A stretch of 64,000 nucleotides of DNA from MPNP01 sp026710155. GTDB taxonomy: Bacteria > Pseudomonadota > Alphaproteobacteria > Rhodobacterales > Rhodobacteraceae. The DNA is taken from the NCBI GenBank assembly GCA_965200885.1, contig OZ241737.1, positions 1,302,001 through 1,366,000 on the forward strand. The letters are read 5' to 3'. Under the pieces are notes generated by a model. It was given only the letters and a program-made list of their open reading frames with translations. It had not been told where the DNA came from and searched no databases. Of the stretch, positions 19,070 to 26,837 are shown one piece after another (within the stretch, counting starts at the first letter, position 1; each line of letters begins with the position of its first letter). Made by a program: the position numbers and the translations under genes.

Positions 19070-19163
19070 TAGATTTCCTCCTTAAACGATGAAGACAAGG
19101 CATGAAAACCTCCTGGGTACATACCTGAATTCAAAAATAGAAAAAATCTTACTGATGAGTCAA

Positions 19164-19190
19164 ATTCAAATATTTCATTGATTGTTGAAT
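19164..19190. promoter_or_regulatory. Inverted repeat in the LysR-tctC intergenic region, candidate LysR-type operator
   Basis: ATTCAA at 19164-19169 and TTGAAT at 19185-19190 form an inverted repeat with a 15-base centre. It lies in the 140-base gap between the divergent LysR and receptor genes and overlaps the -35 element of the LysR promoter. This is the usual place for LysR autoregulation and control of the divergent target. The regulator assignment is inference. Confidence 0.4.
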
Positions 19191-19206
19191 TTTTTTCAAT
19201 TATAAT
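19178..19206 (+). promoter_or_regulatory. Strong sigma-70-like promoter placed for a leaderless LysR mRNA
   Basis: TTGATT at 19178-19183 and a perfect TATAAT at 19201-19206 are separated by exactly 17 bases. Transcription should begin about seven bases after the -10 element, at or within the ATGATG at 19210-19215. There is no ribosome-binding site before that start. The mRNA would therefore begin at or next to its start codon. Confidence 0.6.
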
Positions 19207-19209
19207 ACA

Positions 19210-20115
19210 ATGATGAGAATAAAACTTGATGATGTGGAGGCGTTTTGTGCCGTTGTCGAATATGGGAGTTTCAAGGAAGCTGCCAATGAGTTGAATATCA
19301 CACCATCGGCACTCTCAAGACGTTTGAGCAAGCTGGAGGATTTGTTGGGAGCCAGGCTTCTGGACCGGACTACCAGGCGAGTATCGGCCAGTACAACTGG
19401 TGAAGAATTTCTTCCCGAAGCTCAACGGATTGTTGCCACCTTTCGGAAATCGGTAGACGACTTGCATGATCTAATCCATGTACGAAAAGGTTCGGTTTCA
19501 TTAGCTACCAACATGACAATTGCCGATACCATTCTTCCCAGGATCATCAGAAAATTTCGTGAAGAAAACCCTTTCGTGAAGGTATTTGCCACTGAAAGTT
19601 CAAGTCCCCAAGCACTTGATCGTGTTCTTAACCATGAATGCGAATTTGCTATTGCTCAATTCGGAGAAGGTCTGCCGGGCTTGGAATTCGAACCACTTTT
19701 TGAAGATCACTTTGTACTTCTGTGTCATCAAGATCATCCTTTGGCAACTCAGAACCAGATTAACTGGTCTGACTTGGAAGAGTATAATTTTATCCAGTTG
19801 CGTGGTTCCAGTGGCACAATAAAAATCCTTAATCGTACTTTAGGTGATCAGATGCAATACCTTTCAGGGGATTTCAAAGTAGGTCATTTCAGTACCCTGT
19901 TGGGTTTTGTTGGCGAAAACCTTGGTATTTCAGCCATACCTTCCATAGTCAATTTGAGGCGACAGGATATAAATCTCGTTACTCGCCCCATCGGCCAACC
20001 TTCGGTCAGTCGCCAATTGGGCATTGTTACCAAGCGGGGTAGATCACTTTCACCTGCCGGTGAATTACTCGCAGATGTTTGCCGTTCCATGATTATCCAA
20101 TCAACTAAATTCTGA
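19210..20115 (+). CDS. LysR family transcriptional regulator
   Basis: This 301-residue protein has an N-terminal winged helix-turn-helix of the LysR type (GSFKEAANELNITPSALSRR at about residues 21-40, then LEDLLGARLLDRTTRRV) and a C-terminal periplasmic-binding-protein-like effector domain from about residue 90. It probably senses the substrate or product of the divergent Tct/MmgE operon and activates it, as is common for LysR genes next to a divergent target. The start is ATG 19210 or the immediately following ATG 19213; neither has a ribosome-binding site, and the promoter position suggests leaderless translation. Confidence 0.9.
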   Translation: MMRIKLDDVEAFCAVVEYGSFKEAANELNITPSALSRRLSKLEDLLGARLLDRTTRRVSASTTGEEFLPEAQRIVATFRKSVDDLHDLIHVRKGSVSLATNMTIADTILPRIIRKFREENPFVKVFATESSSPQALDRVLNHECEFAIAQFGEGLPGLEFEPLFEDHFVLLCHQDHPLATQNQINWSDLEEYNFIQLRGSSGTIKILNRTLGDQMQYLSGDFKVGHFSTLLGFVGENLGISAIPSIVNLRRQDINLVTRPIGQPSVSRQLGIVTKRGRSLSPAGELLADVCRSMIIQSTKF

Positions 20116-20381
20116 AATAATGTCCTAGAAAAAATAATACCAACCAAACATTTGGATTATGATGCAGGTATTTCCTAATCTTCGAGTTAGTAACTACCAT
20201 ATAAACCAGGAGGTGATTGTGTCTTTAGGGTTTCAGAAAATGGAAATTCAAAAATTGGAAATCATTGTTAAGTTTTTCCAATTTCAAACTTCTTCATGTC
20301 AATTGCATATCTTGCCTTGCTTGGATTTTATGCAGTTTCAGAGATTATGGTTCAGAGCAAAGACATAAATTTACAAATCCA

Positions 20382-20579
20382 TTAAAATATGGATTCTGAA
20401 TGTAAAGCAATCCAACTTGCTAATTCAGTTTCCTTCAGTTCACCAGATGCCAGTTTTATAAATGTCTGGTATTTGTGAGAAGGATCTACTTTCAATTTAA
20501 TACCATTAAGTTCAAGAAAAAGAATGCATGTAACCAAGGCAGTTCTTTTGTTGCCATCAACAAAGACATACTTTCTAAA
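20382..20579 (-). pseudogene. C-terminal remnant of a Doc/Fic-type 'death on curing' toxin
   Basis: Read leftward, this stretch encodes VFVDGNKRTALVTCILFLEL followed by NGIKLKVDPS and ends at a TAA at 20382-20384. FVDGNKRTA is the Fic/Doc active-site core (usually HxFxDGNKR), and the remaining helices fit the C-terminus of Doc. The residue corresponding to the catalytic His is not present (KYVFVDG), a stop (20580-20582) precedes the fragment, and the N-terminal half and any antitoxin gene are missing. Doc normally phosphorylates elongation factor Tu; this copy cannot be active. The segment between 20116 and 20381 holds nothing that I can support. Confidence 0.72.
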
Positions 20580-20634
20580 TCATTCATCATTGCTGGATAA
20601 AAATTAAGATTCCTTCAATTCTCCAGATCAAACT

Positions 20635-21803
20635 TCAGATAATTTGAAGGAATTTCTGGGCTTGAGGTGTGTTTCTACTTTTTTGAGACCTTACAATTCC
20701 ATCTATAATGGTCATCCCAACACCTCAAAGGTTTCCTTATTGTACTGAAGCCAGAAGATTTTCACCAGGGGAATGTTAGGCTTGATCCATCAGTACGAAG
20801 TCTGCACAATAAACGACCTCCATCAGTCCACAATTCAAGTTACTGTTGCGAGAGGTGTTTCCGATACCAAAACAGAATGCAATTTCGGTTGGAATATTTC
20901 CGAAACTGGACAGAAGAGCAATCATTCTCAGGATTCCAAGCGGTTGCACACCTGATCCAGTTGGTACATCCGTACCCAAAATTATGCGATCCAGTTGATC
21001 AAGTTCCCTAGCTGTATTCAAGGTTAATATTGCAGCTCGTTCATTACCATTGTGAACAATTCCAAGACTTCGTTGACAGGATTCACACAAGCAGACTATT
21101 TGATCATCTAGCAGAGCGGAATGACCGCCATTAATGTGACCAATTACATCTGTATCTGTCTCCAGCACTACATCCTTGTCAATAAGTCCGGAACTGGGGA
21201 TTGAAGGGACCTACAGTATGAATGGTACTTTGCATACCATATTTTCTTGCCCATTGAACCATTTTTTTGGAAGTGGGGGCTGTCCTTGACTAATCAAAAG
21301 CCGACTTCTCCCAATAGTTTGACACCCGCATCCGACAATTGCTTGAAATCTTTCTTCTCCATGCCATGCTCAATTACTGGAACTCCGGCAAGAACCTTTA
21401 AGCCAGAAGGGTGAAAGTTTTCATATCATCTTTGGGCGGCCATGGCCTTAAGTCCAATTATGTCTTTGGGCCGACCGGGCATATGAGCCTCACCTGCAGA
21501 AATCAGGATAGTAACTCCTCCATCAAGGGTCGAATCAATCCAGTGCAATTGTTGCTGTCTTGATGTATAATCACCAACTACAGGGTGAAAATGACTGTCA
21601 ATCCATCCTAGTGAAATGATGCCCCATTGGCATTAATCACCTGGTTCGGTTGGTCGGTGTTCAGGTCTTTTTCATAACCTATGAAAGAAATCCTACTGTC
21701 TATAACTAACGATACAATCTTCATCCAAAATTGGTTGTTCAAACTTTTCTGACAGTATCATTCCAATGTTTTTTATAACCAACTTGTTTTTGAAATTTCC
21801 CAT
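20635..21803 (-). pseudogene. Enamidase (nicotinate pathway amidohydrolase), full-length but multiply broken
   Basis: Reading leftward through frame changes recovers an almost full-length protein resembling enamidase, which hydrolyses 1,4,5,6-tetrahydro-6-oxonicotinate to 2-formylglutarate. The N-terminus from ATG 21803 gives LVIKNIGMILSEKF; then IDSHFHPVVGDYTSRQ supplies the HxH metal motif; GGVTILISAGEAHMPGRPKD and LLGEVGF follow; DVIGHINGG and IILGTDVPTGSGVQPLGILR come next; and GMTIIDGIVRSQKSRNTP ends the protein. In-frame stops are at 21426-21428 (TGA), 21294-21296 (TGA) and at least three near the C-terminus. Frameshifts occur near 21700, 21620, 21280 (a run of five G on the plus strand) and 21205. 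The metal-ligand regions are recognisable but the gene is dead. The identification rests on remembered family sequence. Confidence 0.83.
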
Positions 21804-21997
21804 TTTATTACTCAATAAAATTGGCCTATTCTTGAAGATCCGTCCTGCTTCCCTAATTGATTTATACTACAATTATACCACGGTAGGGAAAATAAACTAA
21901 TCATATTTGCCTTTATTGATTATTCCTACTGTAGAAAATTTCCGGTAACTAGAACAGCCCTTGCTGACTATTAATTGAAATTGGAGTCATTTCTGAT

Positions 21998-22810
21998 ATG
22001 GTCGTTTCTGATCAACCAAAAGCCCAACAAATTACCATTCCAAAAGGTGTTTTCTGCGAAAAGGTGGTATCCGTGGAGCATTACACTGACAGGTTGTTCA
22101 TGTTCAGGATTACCCGACCCATGTCCTTCCGTTTTCGTTCGGGAGAGTTTGTGATGATTGGACTTCCCAATGCTGAAAGGCCAATTTACAGGGCATATTC
22201 GATAGCCTGTCCAAGTTGGGATGATGAATTGGAATTTTATTCGATCAAGGTTCCGGATGGTCCCTTGACCAAGGATTTGCAGAAAATCAAGGTAGGGGAT
22301 GGTATCCTGATGAGGCCAAAACCAACCGGAACGTTGGTCAATGATGCCCTTATTGATGGTAAAATACTCTATTTGTTTTCCACAGGAACAGGTATTGCAC
22401 CTTTTGCTTCCGTTATCAGGGATCCAGAGACCTACGAAAAATTTGAAAAAATCATTCTAACCCACACCTGCAGGCAGGTTGCAGAACTTGAGTATGGCAC
22501 AAAGCTTTACGATTTGACACTTGATGATCCATTGGTGGGTGAAGAGGCCAAAATACAGTTGAAATATTATCCAACTGTAACACAGGAACAGTTTGCAACA
22601 AAGGGCAGGGTTACTGATCTTGTACAATCCGGCAAACTATTTGCTGACTTGGATTTACCCGAACTTGACCCGACAGTGGATCGAGGCATGATTTGTGGAT
22701 CCATAGGCTTTCTCAAGGATATGAAGAATATTCTCATAGACAGGGGATTCACGGAAGGTTCAAACAGTTCACCGGCTGATTTCGTGGTTGAAAGGGCATT
22801 TGTTGGTTGA
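21998..22810 (+). CDS. fpr: Ferredoxin-NADP+ reductase
   Basis: This 270-residue flavoprotein transfers electrons between NADPH and ferredoxin or flavodoxin. The FAD-binding motif RAYSIACP is near residue 67, the NADP-binding GTGIAPFASVIRD near residue 130, and the C-terminus VVERAFVG has the extended bacterial subclass-I ending with an aromatic followed by VG. It may supply reductant to iron-sulfur enzymes nearby, but it stands alone on the plus strand, upstream of ccr by 131 bases and divergent from the enamidase remnant. The start is ATG 21998. Its ribosome-binding site is weak. Confidence 0.92.
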   Translation: MVVSDQPKAQQITIPKGVFCEKVVSVEHYTDRLFMFRITRPMSFRFRSGEFVMIGLPNAERPIYRAYSIACPSWDDELEFYSIKVPDGPLTKDLQKIKVGDGILMRPKPTGTLVNDALIDGKILYLFSTGTGIAPFASVIRDPETYEKFEKIILTHTCRQVAELEYGTKLYDLTLDDPLVGEEAKIQLKYYPTVTQEQFATKGRVTDLVQSGKLFADLDLPELDPTVDRGMICGSIGFLKDMKNILIDRGFTEGSNSSPADFVVERAFVG

Positions 22811-22941
22811 GGTTTGAGTTACCAACCAAAAATATTCCTTTGGGAACTGAAAATAACGATAGAAAAAAATATTGCACCGCAGCAATATAATGTTATTTGT
22901 AGATTTCCCTTTACAAAACCCTTGAGGCATTGAGACATTTT

Positions 22942-24240
22942 ATGACACAACCATTAGAACATAGTGATCTCTCCAGCAGAGAAATTAAGGACCTTTATCA
23001 GATGGGCGAAATCCCTCCCCTTGGTCATGTTCCCAAGTCAATGCATGCTTGGGTTATCCGCAGGGAAAGACAGGGCGTACCTGTCGATGCCATGAAGGTG
23101 GAAGTGGTTGATGTCCCCAATATTGACAGTAATGAGGTTTTGGTGCTTGTTATGGCTGCGGGTGTCAATTATAATGGTGTCTGGGCAGGGCTTGGAACGC
23201 CAATCTCAATGTTTGATGTTCATAAGGCTGAGTATCATATTGCTGGATCGGACGCCTCTGGAATAGTATGGGCTGTTGGCGACAAGGTTCGTCGATGGAA
23301 GGTTGGTGACGAGGTTGTCATTCATTGTAATCAGGATGATGGCGATGATGAGGAATGCAACGGTGGTGATCCAATGTTTTCGGCTTCCCAAAGAATTTGG
23401 GGATACGAAACACCTGATGGCTCATTTGCACAATTCACACGGGTTCAATCCCAGCAGTTGATGAAGAGACCCCAACATCTGACCTGGGAGGAAAGTGCCT
23501 GTTATACCCTGACCCTGGCAACTGCCTACCGTATGCTTTTCGGTCATCGTCCACACATTCTTCGTCCGGGACAGAATGTACTTGTATGGGGTGCTTCGGG
23601 GGGATTGGGTTCATATGCCATACAGTTGATTAATACAGCCGGTGCCAATGCAATTGGCATTATCTCCGATGAAAGCAAGAGAGATTTCGTTTTGGACCTT
23701 GGAGCCAAGGGAGTTATCAACAGGAAGGAATTCGATTGCTGGGGACAATTACCCAAGGTCAACTCCATGGAATACAAGGAATGGTTTTCCGAAGTTAGGA
23801 AATTTGGCAAGGCCATCTGGGATATTACCGGCAAGGGGAAAAATGTTGATATCGTATTCGAGCATCCCGGCGAGGCAACATTCCCGATTTCAACCTTTGT
23901 AGTAAAGCGAGGTGGCATGGTGGTAATCTGTGCTGGTACCTCTGGTTATAATCTAACCATGGATGCCCGATATGTATGGATGCACCAGAAAAGAATTCAG
24001 GGTTCCCACTTCGCCAATCTCAAGCAGGCGAGCCAGGCCAACCAGCTGGTGTTGGAAAAGAGGATTGATCCTTGCATGTCCGAAGTATTTGGATGGGACC
24101 AGATACCCGATGCCCATATGAAAATGTATCATAATGAACACAAACCCGGCAACATGGCTGTGATGGTTTCTGCTCCCTATCCAGGACTTAGAACATTTGA
24201 AGATGTCGTCGAGGCAGGTGAGCCGGCTTTGGTTGTTTAG
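22942..24240 (+). CDS. ccr: Crotonyl-CoA carboxylase/reductase
   Basis: This NADPH-dependent enzyme reductively carboxylates crotonyl-CoA to (2S)-ethylmalonyl-CoA, the defining step of the ethylmalonyl-CoA pathway. It is a medium-chain dehydrogenase/reductase relative of 432 residues. The sequence has GVNYNGVWAGLGTPI near residue 75 (including the conserved Asn of the CO2 pocket), the nucleotide-binding VWGASGGLGSYAIQL near residue 215, FEHPGEATFPIST, and GSHFAN with the conserved His. I start at ATG 22942; an in-frame TTG at 22930 adds only four residues. The product is the substrate for the epimerase and for the mutase encoded at 2839-4836. Confidence 0.95.
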   Translation: MTQPLEHSDLSSREIKDLYQMGEIPPLGHVPKSMHAWVIRRERQGVPVDAMKVEVVDVPNIDSNEVLVLVMAAGVNYNGVWAGLGTPISMFDVHKAEYHIAGSDASGIVWAVGDKVRRWKVGDEVVIHCNQDDGDDEECNGGDPMFSASQRIWGYETPDGSFAQFTRVQSQQLMKRPQHLTWEESACYTLTLATAYRMLFGHRPHILRPGQNVLVWGASGGLGSYAIQLINTAGANAIGIISDESKRDFVLDLGAKGVINRKEFDCWGQLPKVNSMEYKEWFSEVRKFGKAIWDITGKGKNVDIVFEHPGEATFPISTFVVKRGGMVVICAGTSGYNLTMDARYVWMHQKRIQGSHFANLKQASQANQLVLEKRIDPCMSEVFGWDQIPDAHMKMYHNEHKPGNMAVMVSAPYPGLRTFEDVVEAGEPALVV

Positions 24241-25143
24241 GATTGGCAAATCAGCGAGGAAAGTAATTTCCCAAAACCAAATATCGACAGGCCAAAATGT
24301 CGGCATTTTACTTTACTCACTACTATTTTCTTCCCCAAGAGATAATTTCGATATGAAAACAAAAAACTGATACATATGTGAGAAAAGTTATTTTCTGCCA
24401 TTATTCAGTGGATTAAATTCCATAACAACCTTGTATTCCTTAACATTGCTTCCACCAAAATATACCAATGGTTTTCGTAATGATGAGGAAATAATCAGTC
24501 AAGATTTTCAGTGGGCATTGGGATTTTATGAAAATGCAAACCTCAGAGCCTGTTCTATAAGTTCAAAAATGTAGCAAATCCAATACATTTCCAGACAAAA
24601 AACCATTTTCGGTTCCAAATCAGTTCTGAATTTCAGAGCGAATGTTTGAAATGAAAGAAAATGGGCAAGACCATAGGCATGGATCTGAAAGAAAAGCCTT
24701 GGAAATAAGTCAACCTGAAGGCCGGTGAGGTCAATATTTTGGATTCATTATTGCACTTGTTGCGTTTCTGGTTTCGCTCTTTGTACAATTTTGGAACAAA
24801 TTACAGTGGCACGAGTTTCGTTGATGCCATTACTGCTTTCATTCGCATTTGTAATAATCAAGGAATTTCTTGGGAGTCAAAATAATGTAGGCTATCCAAG
24901 ATCAGGCTTGAAATCTCTTGCATGGGAAACCGATACTTACCGACACATTGCAATGATCCAACATCATAATCCTGATAAGATTGCAGAAGTGAAAGCTGAA
25001 TTGCAAAAAAATACCTTTGTTTTTGGATTTTAAGGTGCTTCGGTATAAACCCTACTCCTAAGAAAGTTGTGTTAAACGGATTCTTTGAAAAACTGAAATA
25101 CAATATTACTTTCAGATTTCACCTTATTCGGCTGGGTTAGGTT
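24241..25143. other. 900-base stretch between ccr and betA with one decayed gene
   Basis: This stretch contains no intact gene that I can support. The only recognisable content is the DUF2335-like remnant at 24642-24824. A further open frame to about 25033 (ending FVFGF) has no features that I recognise and looks like part of the same decayed area. The stretch is AT-rich. A promoter for betA is expected near its right end but I could not pick one. Confidence 0.5.
24642..24824 (+). pseudogene. DUF2335-like small membrane protein remnant
   Basis: The reading frame from ATG 24642 gives a charged helix with HRHGSERKALEIS, then an in-frame TGA at 24726-24728, then GQYFGFIIALVAFLVSLFV, a single membrane helix. 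DUF2335 proteins have this plan: a charged helix with ERKALE followed by a Gly-rich start of the first membrane helix. The frame ends at a TGA after HEFR, and the next hydrophobic segment is in another frame. The function of DUF2335 is unknown. The match is short, so the assignment is tentative. Confidence 0.42.
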
Positions 25144-26808
25144 ATGAAAGTCGCAGATTATATAGTAATTGGTTCAGGAAGTTCGGGCTCTGCCCTGACT
25201 TTCAGATTGGCCCAAAACTCTGACAATAGAATTATTGTACTTGAGTTTGGAGGTTCTGATTTCGGGCCATTCATCAACATGCCTGCAGCCCTTTCATACC
25301 CTATGAACATGAAAAGATATGATTGGGGGTACTTTACCGAACCGGAACCTCATTTGGATGGCAGACAGATAGCAGCGCCCCGGGGCAAGGTGATAGGGGG
25401 GTCTTCCTCTATTAACGGGATGGTTTATGTCAGAGGCCATGCCAGGGATTTTGATAATTGGGCCCAACTGGGTGCCAGCGGCTGGTCCTACAGGGATGTT
25501 GTGCCCTATTTCCGCAGGATGGAAAATTGGCATGATTGTGGTTCAGGTGGCGACCCGGAAATAAGGGGTAATGATGGACCTTTGCATGTTATCAGGGGGG
25601 GAAGGAAAAATCCCCTGATTGAGGCCTTTGAATTGGCTGGGTTACAGGCGGGCTACCAAACAACCGAAGATTATAACGGGTTCAAACAGGAAGGGTTTGG
25701 TCCGATGGAACAAACCATTTGGAATGGCAAACGCTGGTCAGCAGCATCCGCATATCTCAAGCCTGCCTTGCAAATGTCCAATGTCGAAATGATCAGGTGT
25801 TTGGCCCGCAGGATAATTTTCGAGGACAAGAAAGCTGTTGGAGTTGAGATTGAAATTGGTCAAAGAACAGAGCTAATACATGCCAACAAGGAAATCATTG
25901 TTTCTGCTTCAGCCTTCAATTCTCCTAAACTTCTCATGTTATCCGGCATTGGTCCTGCAGAAGAATTGGCTGAATTGGGAATAGAAGCCCTGGTTGATCG
26001 CCCCGGGGTTGGAAACAATTTGATGGATCATCCGGAAGTTTATATCCAGCAGGCCTGCAAACAGGATGTCTCCCTTTTCAAATACTGGAATTGGCCTGCC
26101 AAACTCATTGCCGGAATTCAATGGACCCTTTTCCGGACAGGAATTGGATCGTCCAACCACTTTGAAAGTTGTGCCTTCATCAGATCCTCCGCTGGCGTGG
26201 AATATCCAGATATCCAGATTCATTTCCTCCCGATCGCCATAAGGTATGATGGTCAGGCAGTTTCCGAAGGTCATGGCTATCAGATGCATATCGGACCAAT
26301 GAGGTGTTCCTCAAGAGGGAAGGTTTCACTCAGGGATAGCAACCCCAATACACCACCCAGGATACAATTCAACTACTTGGCAGAGCAAAAGGACATCAGG
26401 GATTTCAGAAAATGTATAGCCGTTGCCAGGGAGATTTTTGCTCAGCCAGCTTTTGATCCCTATCGAGGAAAGGAAATTCAACCCGGTGAAAATGTCATGG
26501 CCGATGATGAAATTGATCAATTTGTCCGGGAACATCTTGAGAGCGCCTATCACCCCTCAGGTACCTGTCGCATGGGTAGTGCAAATGATAAACTTGCTGT
26601 TGTCGATCCCCAATGCAAGGTAATTGGCGTTGACAATCTCAGGGTAATTGACAGTTCGATATTTCCACAATTAACCTATGGCAACACCAATGGCCCCTCG
26701 ATAATGGTTGGTGAGAAGGGTGCCGATTTTATCCTTGGAAAAACACTGCCACCTGATGAAAATGCAGAAGTTTGGATACATCCCAACTGGGAAACAAGTG
26801 ATAGATGA
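25144..26808 (+). CDS. betA: Choline dehydrogenase (GMC oxidoreductase)
   Basis: This FAD flavoprotein of the GMC family, 554 residues, oxidises choline to betaine aldehyde, the first step to the osmoprotectant glycine betaine or to choline use as carbon source. The N-terminal dinucleotide fold is IGSGSSGSALTFRLA, the GMC signature is RGKVIGGSSSINGMVYVRG near residues 79-97, and the catalytic His lies in AYHPSGTCRMG. Segments such as MPAALSYPMNMKRYDWGY and IGSSNHFESCAFIRS follow BetA closely, which favours choline over other alcohols. There is no betB, betI or betT gene beside it, so the pathway partner is elsewhere. It precedes liuB by 29 bases and could be co-transcribed. Confidence 0.85.
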   Translation: MKVADYIVIGSGSSGSALTFRLAQNSDNRIIVLEFGGSDFGPFINMPAALSYPMNMKRYDWGYFTEPEPHLDGRQIAAPRGKVIGGSSSINGMVYVRGHARDFDNWAQLGASGWSYRDVVPYFRRMENWHDCGSGGDPEIRGNDGPLHVIRGGRKNPLIEAFELAGLQAGYQTTEDYNGFKQEGFGPMEQTIWNGKRWSAASAYLKPALQMSNVEMIRCLARRIIFEDKKAVGVEIEIGQRTELIHANKEIIVSASAFNSPKLLMLSGIGPAEELAELGIEALVDRPGVGNNLMDHPEVYIQQACKQDVSLFKYWNWPAKLIAGIQWTLFRTGIGSSNHFESCAFIRSSAGVEYPDIQIHFLPIAIRYDGQAVSEGHGYQMHIGPMRCSSRGKVSLRDSNPNTPPRIQFNYLAEQKDIRDFRKCIAVAREIFAQPAFDPYRGKEIQPGENVMADDEIDQFVREHLESAYHPSGTCRMGSANDKLAVVDPQCKVIGVDNLRVIDSSIFPQLTYGNTNGPSIMVGEKGADFILGKTLPPDENAEVWIHPNWETSDR

Positions 26809-26837
26809 AGCATTTACATTAGTATAATTGGCAAATC

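Noticed and set aside
20159..20368. A 69-residue frame after the LysR gene
   Set aside because: There is no conserved feature and its context is decayed DNA; there is no evidence that it is a gene.
24725..25033. A 102-residue frame between ccr and betA as an intact hypothetical gene
   Set aside because: Its first part runs out of frame through the DUF2335-like remnant, and the tail has no recognisable family; it is more likely part of the decayed stretch.
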